Shown here: positions 9,235-18,694 of the stretch, piece by piece | Layout of the letters: each line of letters starts with the position of its first letter | Numbering within the stretch: position 1 is the stretch's first letter | Source: an uncultured Desulfocapsa sp. | GTDB taxonomy: Bacteria > Desulfobacterota > Desulfobulbia > Desulfobulbales > Desulfocapsaceae | Direction: 5' to 3' | DNA: 64,000 nt | Assembly: GCA_947311435.1 (NCBI GenBank) | Contig: CAMZKT010000009.1 | Coordinates: 1-64,000, forward strand | Made by a program: the position numbers and the translations under genes | Notes under the pieces: generated by a model | The model's input: the letters and a program-made list of their open reading frames with translations, nothing else | Databases searched by the model: none | Told to the model about the DNA's origin: nothing

Positions 9235-9424
9235 TATTGTGAATAGCACATCTGACAGACACCACAGAATCATTCCATAAGTCGCCTTAGATGGCTATTT
9301 ACACCCACCCAAATATGAGCGTAAAAACCCCGATACCCTATTCGCAGGTACATCAACCCCTTCTTTTTACCTTTTCTTATGCTCAGGGGCAAGGGAATAA
9401 AGCAATGTTTCCCTGCAAGGCTCT

Positions 9425-10426
9425 CTAACATAGAACTGTAATTCCTTGCTTTTCAAGTACAGACGTATACTCCCAATTTTCAACGGCCGTGCGAAATTTT
9501 TCCTCCAATTTGTGATCAAAGATTACTCTCCAGACACAACTAATAATACCGGATGCGACTTCCTTGCGGTTTACACTTGGCGAAAACTGGAACTCCCCAT
9601 CCCCACTCAGTTTAAAAAAATTGGCAAACGGATCAAGGTAGGGGTACTCATCAATGCTGTCAAGAAATTGCTGCTTCAGAACAACAATTGGGTCGTTTTT
9701 ACTTTTCTGCCCAAAAATCATAGCATAAAGGATCAAGATTTCTTTTAGAGCTGTGTCAAGATTCGACCAAAATTGTTGTTCATTAGGTTCATCAGAAGTT
9801 TTATTCAAGGATACCTCTTGAAGAAGTGGCGCTTCATCAGCGGCAAAGCGGCCTATGTCAAATGTTGCCATATCAGCCTCCTCAATACTCGTAAGTAAAC
9901 GCATGTAATCGTCCCCTGAAAAACTGATTTCACCTTTTCCCCAGGAACATGAACCGCCACAGCGCTGTCCCTTATTAAAAAAGAGAAGGACGCTATCCTC
10001 ATGATTTTCAAGTGTGATATCAACAAATCCTGAGAATTTCATTTTCTGAAACCGTATGCAGAGATCCAGCAAACTGATTTCTTTTGAAGTAACATGGTTT
10101 TTATTGCGAGAAAAATGCGGTAACTCAGCCCAGTAGAAAATTGAGGCAGAGTCAAGGTAGTAGATCCTAATCTGGAAATTCCTGGTGAGAAGCTCCTGAA
10201 CAACACCCCCCACGCCCTTTGAAATCAGAGCACGTTTCCCCTTCCGTTGAATCACACCACGGATGGCCTCCCGTTCATCAAAATAGACAAGTATTTCCTG
10301 GTTTTCAGCCTGGCAATACACGCACCCTGATCCAATGTCACCCTGCAGATGCTCAATAAATTTTTCAAAATTGAGGTAGAAACTGTTTAATCCTTCCAAA
10401 TAGGGGGGGTCTTTAGGTAAGAGCAT
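9425..10426 (-). CDS. Hypothetical protein
   Basis: Long ORF after the PhnD-like pair on the same strand; no family recognised. Confidence 0.6.
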   Translation of the reverse strand: MLLPKDPPYLEGLNSFYLNFEKFIEHLQGDIGSGCVYCQAENQEILVYFDEREAIRGVIQRKGKRALISKGVGGVVQELLTRNFQIRIYYLDSASIFYWAELPHFSRNKNHVTSKEISLLDLCIRFQKMKFSGFVDITLENHEDSVLLFFNKGQRCGGSCSWGKGEISFSGDDYMRLLTSIEEADMATFDIGRFAADEAPLLQEVSLNKTSDEPNEQQFWSNLDTALKEILILYAMIFGQKSKNDPIVVLKQQFLDSIDEYPYLDPFANFFKLSGDGEFQFSPSVNRKEVASGIISCVWRVIFDHKLEEKFRTAVENWEYTSVLEKQGITVLC

Positions 10427-10464
10427 CTACACGCCACACGGTAGCTCCAGCCAAACAAGAACGA

Positions 10465-11283
10465 TCAAATATCTTCTATCAGGCTGCGAATAACATCATA
10501 ATCTGAATCGGAAGCCGCAATGAAGGATTTTAAATTCATCGCTTTCAGTACTGTGCTGTCACTTTCAAGTTTCAACAATGCTCCCTGAATAGCATCTTTT
10601 TGCTGCTGCGGCATACTTTTGTTCACAGAGAGAGCCCAGTTCGGCAACCAGGCAGTTTCCTCAACCACTTTTACAGAACCAGGCATGATATAGTCATCAG
10701 CTTTATGAAGGGCCGATTCACGAATAAAACCGGCATCAACATCCCCGATACTTACCGAAATTATGACATTTTCCTGTCGATTATCCGCGGCAACACTTAC
10801 AATGCAATCACGCTCCACATCCAACCCATTCTCCTTAAGGGCAAGCTTCTGGGATAAAAACCCACCAGCTGAGGTCTTACTCACGATCATCACTTTTTTC
10901 CCTTTTAAGGCCATGAGCCTACTAATACCAGAATCTGGTCTGGTGATGACTACCCCTCTGAACCTATCTCCGCCTGCTCCCTTCACAGCAGTGGCAAGAA
11001 CTTCATGACGACCGGAAACATTCACATACACAAGTGGATTCTGATAGCCAATGGCAATGTCCCCTTTCATAATTTTCGTTTCGTAGGCTGCAAAATTTTC
11101 GGTCAATATCGGTGTAACAGGCACGCCGACTTCTTTACTCAGATAAGCTGCCAGAGGAGTAATCATGGCTGTCAATTTGTCTGGAAAATAACGGGGCAGC
11201 ATGGACAATTTCAGGTCTTTCGCTTGACATAGGCCACAGTTGACACAAATCAGAATCAATGTCAGAAAAGTTATTTTCTTCAT
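10465..11283 (-). CDS. PhnD-like periplasmic binding protein (phosphate/phosphonate type)
   Basis: Signal peptide; SMLPRYFPDKL...LSKEVGVPVTPIL...GFIRESALHKAD; paralog of the next gene. Confidence 0.85.
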   Translation of the reverse strand: MKKITFLTLILICVNCGLCQAKDLKLSMLPRYFPDKLTAMITPLAAYLSKEVGVPVTPILTENFAAYETKIMKGDIAIGYQNPLVYVNVSGRHEVLATAVKGAGGDRFRGVVITRPDSGISRLMALKGKKVMIVSKTSAGGFLSQKLALKENGLDVERDCIVSVAADNRQENVIISVSIGDVDAGFIRESALHKADDYIMPGSVKVVEETAWLPNWALSVNKSMPQQQKDAIQGALLKLESDSTVLKAMNLKSFIAASDSDYDVIRSLIEDI

Positions 11284-11361
11284 GGTTATTTCATTTTATA
11301 ATGTAGGTGTGGTATAAACAGTCTCTTACAGCAGTGCGAAATACCTTTCACCACTGCCTTC

Positions 11362-12192
11362 TTATTTTTCGATACCCGCGGCTCTACGAACAACATCATA
11401 CTCTGTGTCTTCAGCCTTTCTGAAAGAATTTATCTTCAAAGCTGTGAGGACAGAACCACCTGGCTCCAACGCCATTAAGGCCCTGGTGATTTTATTTTTA
11501 TCCTCTTCAGGCATATTTGCGGATACCGACACAGCCCAATTGGGGAGCCAAGCCGTCCCCTCAATGACTTTCAGTGCACTTTTCGGTACATAGGCACCCG
11601 CTTTATTAAGCGCAGACTCACGTATAAACCCGGCATCCACATCGCCTGCAAAGACAGAGAATATAACATTTTCCTGCTTATTTTCCGGTGCTTCAAGAAG
11701 AACACAATCCTTTTCAACATCAATCCCATTCTCCAGAAGAGTTAATTTTTGTGAAAGAAATCCTCCAGCACTTGTATAGCTGACAATTGAAATTGACTTT
11801 CCCTTAATATCTTTCAAACTGCGCAGGGGACTATTGGCACCAGTTATCACAATCCCACGGAACTTATCTTTGTCAGTCCCCTTAAGCGCCATGGCAATCA
11901 CGTCCTGTCTTTCGGACGTAAGCACATAAATATAAGGGTTTTGAAAACCTATATCTATTCCCCCACTGATAAGCTGCTTTGTGTACTGATCAAATGTTGA
12001 TGTAAATATTGGCACTATCTCAAGGCCGGTTTTATTACTCAAATATTCTGCAAGAGGGACGATTCTTGAGCTAATTTCCTCAATGGAATACCGGGGGAGC
12101 ATGGATATCTTATAACTGGCAGAAAGAGCAAGAGACGCTGTGGCAGAGACAGATAGAACTATCACAAATAAACAAGTCGATAAACGTAGCAT
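11362..12192 (-). CDS. PhnD-like periplasmic binding protein
   Basis: SMLPRYSIEEISSRIVPLAEYLSNKTGLEIVPIF...SAGGFLSQKL...GDVDAGFIRESALNKAG. Confidence 0.85.
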   Translation of the reverse strand: MLRLSTCLFVIVLSVSATASLALSASYKISMLPRYSIEEISSRIVPLAEYLSNKTGLEIVPIFTSTFDQYTKQLISGGIDIGFQNPYIYVLTSERQDVIAMALKGTDKDKFRGIVITGANSPLRSLKDIKGKSISIVSYTSAGGFLSQKLTLLENGIDVEKDCVLLEAPENKQENVIFSVFAGDVDAGFIRESALNKAGAYVPKSALKVIEGTAWLPNWAVSVSANMPEEDKNKITRALMALEPGGSVLTALKINSFRKAEDTEYDVVRRAAGIEK

Positions 12193-12344
12193 GGCAACTT
12201 TTCCCGTTTGTAAATAAAATGTGCACCCGCATATAATTTTACCTGACTTCTCATGGGGGCAACTTCCTCTTGCAAAACACCAAATTTGTAACTGAATATA
12301 AAGTGGCGCAGCTTTTCGCAGGCACTCTGGAAGCAGAGTTTTTT

Positions 12345-13373
12345 TTATCTGGCCAGCCTGTCAACCGCAGCTTTTATAGAGTTGCGCATCCGCTCAAAAG
12401 CTGTTGCAAGCTCACGCATTTCACGCGGTCCACTTGGCGTTACAGTAAGATCCAGTTCACCGAGACTGATGCGATTTGCAATATCGGTCAACTGATGGAG
12501 TGGTTTTGTTATCGTTCTGGTGAGAAAGAATATTATAAAAAAGCCAATGAGAAAGATCGCACAAACAACGGATATGGCCTCCGGGGAAAGAAGTGTATTC
12601 CTAATAGCCTCATCAACTTCAGACACATAAATTCCCACATGTACTTTTCCGCCGGTTTCAGGTATGGCTAGTACTGTATCTAAAATTACCTGCCCCCCCA
12701 CTGTAATCCTCTTGTAGCCCCCTCCTGTCTCCAGTTCGTTCTGCGTAAGAACCGAAACAGGAAAGCCCTTCTCCTTTACCTGTGCTTCAAAGCTTCTGTC
12801 AAATCGTGACATATCACTGAAAAATCCGGCGACAACAATACCTTTTTTGTTCACAACAGAGGCATAGGCCACGCCGGGAAGCTTACTGGTTCGTTGAGCC
12901 TCTTTGTTTACCTGTAGATAATTACGAAGCAGAAGAGGTTTTTTGATGACACCACCGAAAGACTCGGTAATGACAGAAGCTCGAAGCTCGATTTGATGAT
13001 TAATTATTTGCGGGATATAAGTAAGATAAAGATAGGCAGCAGCACCAGCGACAAGTGCAAATCCCAAAATCATGGTCAATAAAAAATGGAACCGGATAGG
13101 CATCCCTTTCCCTGTTGCCACAGGAGAATGTCCCGAAGCAGCATTTGACACCTTGCTTTGCTGCTTCGTCTGTATGCTGTCATCAGCCGACTCTGGCTCC
13201 CTGCCCCCCCCATTGAAGACAGGCGTTCCCTTTGCTGGAGGAACTCGCACCGGTGGCTTTTCAACAATAATAACATACCCGCATCCATTACAGCTAAACT
13301 TAGCCTTGTTTCCTTTTATACGGTGTTCATCAATTGTATATTTTTTGCCACAATCTTCACAAATAACCAACAT
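12345..13373 (-). CDS. Membrane receptor with N-terminal MJ0042-type zinc ribbon, extracytoplasmic sensor and C-terminal HAMP; no output domain
   Basis: MLVICEDCGKKYTIDEHRIKGNKAKFSCNGCGYVI; two TM helices; HAMP TRTITKPLHQLTDIANRISLGELDLTV...FERMRNSIKAAVDRLAR then stop. Start trimmed from 13412. Confidence 0.8.
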   Translation of the reverse strand: MLVICEDCGKKYTIDEHRIKGNKAKFSCNGCGYVIIVEKPPVRVPPAKGTPVFNGGGREPESADDSIQTKQQSKVSNAASGHSPVATGKGMPIRFHFLLTMILGFALVAGAAAYLYLTYIPQIINHQIELRASVITESFGGVIKKPLLLRNYLQVNKEAQRTSKLPGVAYASVVNKKGIVVAGFFSDMSRFDRSFEAQVKEKGFPVSVLTQNELETGGGYKRITVGGQVILDTVLAIPETGGKVHVGIYVSEVDEAIRNTLLSPEAISVVCAIFLIGFFIIFFLTRTITKPLHQLTDIANRISLGELDLTVTPSGPREMRELATAFERMRNSIKAAVDRLAR

Positions 13374-13801
13374 TGTCTCGGCCCCATCATCGTACACCCT
13401 GAGAATCCTCACTCAGACTATAGCATATTGTCTTGTTTACTTAGAAAGAGCTATGAAGAGATCATTTTCCAAGTATTGTTAACCAGTGTTCAGTTGCCTT
13501 CACCCTCTACCAAATAATGCAGGAAACAAGCTGACAGAATCATTATCGGTTATTGAATATTTTTTATCAAGATTTTTTAATACACCTCATTGGAGATATT
13601 TTTTCTGACGCTCAAAGAAATTATATGTTCACATAACGGTAGTGCCAAGATATGAAGCTCCAATAGTTCAAGGAAGTTACTTGCACATAAATTGTTTTAT
13701 GAGTATTGATTAAGTACATTCTTTTATTTGCTTGTTGGCAAACTGATGAAAAGGTTGCATCCCAGATGGTCAGGCAAAATAATTCCGACTTTTCCAACTA
13801 T

Positions 13802-14524
13802 ATGACTAACAACTCCATAGTGAAGCTCTTAATCGTCGAAGACGATCCGGGAATTGCAGCTATGTTGAGTGCTTTTTTCACATCATATAACGTTGAAACC
13901 CTCGTTGCCCCAGACGGAAGACAGGCTCTGGAAAGTATTGTCTCCTTTGGCCCTGATATTGTAATTCTGGACATAGTCCTCCCTCACATGGATGGCCTCT
14001 CTGTACTCTCCAAACTCCGTGCAGACAGCATACAAACACCTGTCATTTTGCTCACGGACAAAAAAAGTGTGGACGATAAGCTTACAGGATTTGAGCATGG
14101 CGCAGACGACTATCTAACCAAGCCATTCAGTCCAAAAGAATTATGGATGCGTATTCAGGCCATACTCCGCCGTAGTATATATAAAGAGCCACAAAGGAAG
14201 CACAGAGCTGTTGCAGTCGGTAAGCTCTCCATCAATCCGCTGACAAGAGAAGTTACCACCCAGAACGCCCCACCCATAGCGCTGACCAAAACAGAATTTG
14301 ATCTACTTTTGTTTCTTGCGGAGAGAAAAGGTCAGGCAGTGCCCCATGCAGAAATTCTTGAGACAGTCATGGGTTATTCCCCGTCGAGCCAGACCAAGGC
14401 ACTTGTTATCCACATTGCAAATATTCGTAAAAAGCTTCAGGCACAGGGAGTACACGAAATTCAAATTCAGACTGTTCCCGGAATAGGCTATAAAGTTCAG
14501 ACACAACCAGCAACGAAGCAATAG
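13802..14524 (+). CDS. OmpR-family response regulator
   Basis: LLIVEDDPGIAAML, DIVILDIVLP, GADDYLTKPFSPKEL and winged-helix C-terminus; start trimmed from 13706. Confidence 0.92.
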   Translation: MTNNSIVKLLIVEDDPGIAAMLSAFFTSYNVETLVAPDGRQALESIVSFGPDIVILDIVLPHMDGLSVLSKLRADSIQTPVILLTDKKSVDDKLTGFEHGADDYLTKPFSPKELWMRIQAILRRSIYKEPQRKHRAVAVGKLSINPLTREVTTQNAPPIALTKTEFDLLLFLAERKGQAVPHAEILETVMGYSPSSQTKALVIHIANIRKKLQAQGVHEIQIQTVPGIGYKVQTQPATKQ

Positions 14525-14549
14525 GAAGTTGGGAAAATTGCTGCTTCTC

Positions 14550-15131
14550 TTAGGAGTCGCCCCTTAAGCTTTCAAGTAAATCAACAAAAGAAGCCACACT
14601 CGTATCAATCGACGATGAATTATCAAAACGAACAAGATTACGGGCTTTAACTGGCAGATCAGAACGGGCAAGTCGTTTTTTTATCTCCTCACTCCCTTCT
14701 CTCCGTCTCCCTTCCAGGCGACTACGAAGAATCTCCGGGGCAACACTTACCAATATTGTCGTTACCATTTGACCTGGCTTTTCAAAGTCGGTTATTGCAG
14801 TACGGGAAATAGAAATGACCGCCACTCCTCCTGGCTGTAAATTCTCCAAATGACGCCTGCCTATTCCATAGTAATTCCCATGTGCCTGCCAGTGACTGAC
14901 AAAAAAGGCACGATCACGGAGAAAAACAAAGGCTGGTTGATCGATATAATAATTTTTTTCGCTCTCATCCGGCTGGCGCGTGATATACCGTGGAACAAAG
15001 CAAAAACTGCCATCCCCCTGCAAATGACTTGATGCCGCCCGTAACAAGGTATCCTTACCTGAACCACTCGCCCCCACAAGCAACACTATATGTGTTTTTT
15101 TATTCATTCCTGTCAGCCTGTTCTTAACCAT
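14550..15131 (-). CDS. phnN: Ribose 1,5-bisphosphate phosphokinase PhnN
   Basis: P-loop VGASGSGKDTLL, RYITRQPDESE, position after phnM. Confidence 0.93.
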   Translation of the reverse strand: MVKNRLTGMNKKTHIVLLVGASGSGKDTLLRAASSHLQGDGSFCFVPRYITRQPDESEKNYYIDQPAFVFLRDRAFFVSHWQAHGNYYGIGRRHLENLQPGGVAVISISRTAITDFEKPGQMVTTILVSVAPEILRSRLEGRRREGSEEIKKRLARSDLPVKARNLVRFDNSSSIDTSVASFVDLLESLRGDS

Positions 15132-16289
15132 TTAGCCGCACAAACACCCTAGAGAACTGTAAATAATATCTCCTTCTTTCATTGTTGTTACCACCTTGGG
15201 GACATCCCGGTCATCAATAACAAGTAGATCTGCAATCAGCCCCGAGGTTATCTCTCCCCTGTCTCCAAGGCCGCTGATCGTTGCAGGAACAGTACTGACC
15301 ATACCGATTGCCTGTGCCAAATCCATTCCCATCTCTCTATTCATTATCCAGGCGGCTTGAAGCATGGATGACGGATGGTAATCCGAACAAAGGTAATCGC
15401 AGCAACCGTATTTAATCAATTCTCTAGCCGAAATGTTACCGCTCTGGCTTTTCCCCCTAACCACGTTGGGGGCACCCATACCAGCATGGATACCAGATTG
15501 AATAGCATATTGTGCAGTCTCAATATTGAGTGGGAACTCAGTGACACTGACTCCAAGCTCTTTTAACAGATCAATTTTTTCCGGTCGGTCATCGTCATGC
15601 GACAGAGCCACCAAATCATGCTCGGCGGCAAAGGCCAGCAGCTCCCGCATCAATTTATAAGCCTTGTTCATATCGATCCCTTCTTTCTTCTCAATAATAG
15701 TCTCAGCTTCTTCATCACTGAGATCAAAAACCGGCTTGTGATAATTTTTCCACGCTTCAATTGTCTTGAATTGCCCCTGCCCAGGATTATGATCCATGAT
15801 GGAAACCATCTTTACACAGCGTTCCTCTATCAGTTTTTTGATCGCCTCGGCAGACTTGAATGATGATATTTCATATCGGGCATGAATGTAATTATCGACG
15901 GCAAGTGCACTGCGATTGACAGAATCCATTTCCCTGATAATCTGAACCGCAGCCTCCGTTGCCCGATTTCCACTCAAGGCCTCATCATTGAAGGAAACTG
16001 CATGAAACATGGTGGTTATCCCGGCCATGGCCAACTTTCTATCCAATTCAATAAGACTTGGTCGAATGGGAAACATGGCTCCTGGCCGTGGTTCTATCTC
16101 TTTTTCCACCGCATCGGAATGCAGGTCCACAAAGCCCGGTGTGATCAGGAAATCATCAAGTTCAAGGGCGTCCACTTCACTGCCATATGAAGCTATGTCT
16201 GCTATCAAACCACCGATAATCACCAAATCTGCCGGACGGATAGTATCTTTTACCAGCACTCGCTGTGATCGAAGTATGGTTGCTTTCAT
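15132..16289 (-). CDS. phnM: Alpha-D-ribose 1-methylphosphonate 5-triphosphate diphosphatase PhnM
   Basis: Amidohydrolase fold, VDLHSDAVEKEIEPRPGA, MDHNPGQGQF, SHDDDRPEK. Confidence 0.96.
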   Translation of the reverse strand: MKATILRSQRVLVKDTIRPADLVIIGGLIADIASYGSEVDALELDDFLITPGFVDLHSDAVEKEIEPRPGAMFPIRPSLIELDRKLAMAGITTMFHAVSFNDEALSGNRATEAAVQIIREMDSVNRSALAVDNYIHARYEISSFKSAEAIKKLIEERCVKMVSIMDHNPGQGQFKTIEAWKNYHKPVFDLSDEEAETIIEKKEGIDMNKAYKLMRELLAFAAEHDLVALSHDDDRPEKIDLLKELGVSVTEFPLNIETAQYAIQSGIHAGMGAPNVVRGKSQSGNISARELIKYGCCDYLCSDYHPSSMLQAAWIMNREMGMDLAQAIGMVSTVPATISGLGDRGEITSGLIADLLVIDDRDVPKVVTTMKEGDIIYSSLGCLCG

Positions 16290-17002
16290 GAGTTATATTC
16301 CATTATATTAAATTCATTATCGGCTATCTGTTCCATGCGTTGTCGATCATGAAAAATCGCCAGAATACAAATCCCCTGTTGCTTCAGATTGTTCAATATT
16401 TCCAGAACCATGGCAGCGGATTTGTCATCAAGAGAAGCTGTGGGCTCATCAAGAAGAAGGAGTTTTTTCGGTGCAATAACACCTCTTGCAATATTCACTC
16501 TCTGCTGTTCCCCACCTGAAAAAGTTAGAGGTGAAAGAGAAAACAAATCCTCCCTGATATATAAACGTCTGAGCAAATCGACCGCCTCTGCTCTAGCATT
16601 TTCAAGTCCCCTGCCAAGTGCAACCAGGGGAGCTGCCACCACATCCACGGCTGATACTCTTGGGAGAATTTTTAGAAACTGAGTGACAAAACCGATATCA
16701 GCACGTCTATACTCCAGCATTTCGCTGTCGCTACAAGCGGCAAGATCAACCAGTTGCCCGCCTCTCTGCAGTAAGACCTGCCCGCTCCCTGGTTTGTAGG
16801 TTCGATAAATTGTTTTCAGTACCGAAGACTTACCAGCACCACTTGGTCCCGTAAGTGCCAGAAGTTCTCCCGGATCTATGCAAAAGGAGACATCTGAAAA
16901 AGCTTCAATTTCTATTGCTCCCCGATTATGGAGAGTGAAGGATTTACTAAGTTTGCTAACGCGAAGCCTGTATGATGAAGAAGGAGAAGTCTGCATAATC
17001 AT
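16286..17002 (-). CDS. phnL: C-P lyase ABC protein PhnL
   Basis: Walker A GPSGAGKSS, FSGGEQQRVNIARG, LLLLDEPTASLD; order in operon. Confidence 0.94.
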   Translation of the reverse strand: MIMQTSPSSSYRLRVSKLSKSFTLHNRGAIEIEAFSDVSFCIDPGELLALTGPSGAGKSSVLKTIYRTYKPGSGQVLLQRGGQLVDLAACSDSEMLEYRRADIGFVTQFLKILPRVSAVDVVAAPLVALGRGLENARAEAVDLLRRLYIREDLFSLSPLTFSGGEQQRVNIARGVIAPKKLLLLDEPTASLDDKSAAMVLEILNNLKQQGICILAIFHDRQRMEQIADNEFNIMEYNS

Positions 17003-17835
17003 AAAACCGAGGAAACCAAGAGTTGAGTGTAAACATGCTGGGGGTCTTCCAGTACCTGATCGGTCAGCCCCTGCTCGACGATTGAACCATTACGCATGAC
17101 CACAGTGATATCTGTTAAGTGACGAATAACCCCTAAATCATGGGAAACGACAATCATGGAAAAAGATAGTTCTTTCTGCAAAACACGAATCATATCAAGA
17201 ATCTGAGCCTGAACAGATACATCGAGCCCGGTTGTCGGCTCATCGAGAAGCAATAGCCTCGGAGATGCAGCAAGAGCCTTGGCAATCTGAATCCTCTGCT
17301 GTTGACCGCCGGAAAAAGTTTCTGGAGACTGGTCGATACGGCTGACTGGAAGATCCGTCTTTTCAAAAAAATAACAGGCACTCTTTCGTATATCTTCATA
17401 ATTTCTTTGACCTGCGGCAATGACCTTCTCGGCAATATTCCCCCCTCCTGAAAAAAGAAAATTCAAGCCCAGGCGTGGATTTTGATATATCATCGCCATC
17501 ATGGTGTTCCGCATCAGTACGGTTTCCATCATATTCAAACCTGCGATATCAACCGGCTCACCATCTTCACCTTGCATTTCCCTGAAAAACATCTTTCCTT
17601 CGGTGGTTTTGGTATCACGGTAAATGAGCTGGAGCAGTGTGGACTTGCCGGAACCCGACTCCCCGACAATACCAAGAACCTCGTTATCCTCCACCCGCAG
17701 GTTAATACGATTTACTGCAACCACCGCACCGCAAACAGGACAAATGGCAGTTCCCATGTCATCACCGGTGAGAGCGATACATTGACCACAGGATTTCCCA
17801 TAAACTTTACTCAGATTTTCAATTTCAAGAAGCAT
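16999..17835 (-). CDS. phnK: C-P lyase ABC protein PhnK with a four-Cys insertion
   Basis: MLLEIENLSKVYG start (trimmed), Walker A GESGSGKST, FSGGQQQRIQIAKAL; CGQC...CPVC before Walker A. Confidence 0.93.
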   Translation of the reverse strand: MLLEIENLSKVYGKSCGQCIALTGDDMGTAICPVCGAVVAVNRINLRVEDNEVLGIVGESGSGKSTLLQLIYRDTKTTEGKMFFREMQGEDGEPVDIAGLNMMETVLMRNTMMAMIYQNPRLGLNFLFSGGGNIAEKVIAAGQRNYEDIRKSACYFFEKTDLPVSRIDQSPETFSGGQQQRIQIAKALAASPRLLLLDEPTTGLDVSVQAQILDMIRVLQKELSFSMIVVSHDLGVIRHLTDITVVMRNGSIVEQGLTDQVLEDPQHVYTQLLVSSVL

Positions 17836-18694
17836 GGCTTTTCCGACTCTCCAGGGTCTGATCACAAAAATCACTGTCACTACAATAATATTGAACTTCC
17901 CCGTCCTTCTTTAAGGTATCAAAAAAGACATTTTCTGCTCCACAGCGCATACATGATTTCCCTGTGAAATCCTCCATCTGAAAGGAGCGGTCATCAAATA
18001 CAATCGGTTTGACCTTTGTATAAGGGGGAATGGCATAAATTCTCTTTTCTCGCCCGGCACCAAAGAGCATCAGTGCCGGATTATCATTCAGCCGGGGGAT
18101 GTCATAGCGGGGTATGGGAGATGGATCCATGATAAAATGATCATTTACCTCCACCGGATACCTGCTCGCTATCCTTGAGTCACCAAAGCTTGCAGTGTCT
18201 TCATAAAGAAGAACCCATAATTTTGAATATTCCAGATGGGCATGCATCTTTTTCTGCTTGTCCGTATCGGGTTCAACCACCGTCAGCACGTCTGGAGTGG
18301 GTACCTGGAAAACCAGAACCTGTTCTTCTGTCAAGGCTGTCTCCGGTACACGATGTCGTGTCTGGATGATGGATGCCTCCCCTGTAGTGGAAGTCGCTCT
18401 CACATCGGTGGTTGCCACAATAAATTCTCGTATATTCACTGCATTGACAGAAGCATCGCAGCCCTGGTCAATAACTTTTATGGTATCTGCCTCTGTAATG
18501 ATACTCAGACTTATCTGTAAACCTCCGGTTCCCCAGCCTCTGGCCAACGGCATTTCACGGGAGGCAAAGGGGACAATATATCCGGGGAGAGCAATTCCCT
18601 TTAAAATTGCTCTACGAATCTCTTTCTTGGCATCTTCATCAAAGAAGGCAAAGGAAATCTCAACCATTTTCGTCATGCTCCATGGCCCGTTCAA
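17825..18694 (-). CDS. phnJ: Alpha-D-ribose 1-methylphosphonate 5-phosphate C-P lyase PhnJ
   Basis: Canonical PhnJ; C-terminal CMRCGAENVFFDTLKKDGEVQYYCSDSDFC supplies the conserved cysteines. Confidence 0.97.
   Translation of the reverse strand: MNGPWSMTKMVEISFAFFDEDAKKEIRRAILKGIALPGYIVPFASREMPLARGWGTGGLQISLSIITEADTIKVIDQGCDASVNAVNIREFIVATTDVRATSTTGEASIIQTRHRVPETALTEEQVLVFQVPTPDVLTVVEPDTDKQKKMHAHLEYSKLWVLLYEDTASFGDSRIASRYPVEVNDHFIMDPSPIPRYDIPRLNDNPALMLFGAGREKRIYAIPPYTKVKPIVFDDRSFQMEDFTGKSCMRCGAENVFFDTLKKDGEVQYYCSDSDFCDQTLESRKSHAS

Noticed and set aside
12345-13412. Histidine kinase or chemoreceptor
   Set aside because: The ORF stops right after HAMP; no kinase, GGDEF or MCP signalling region in this or the adjacent frame that I could see.
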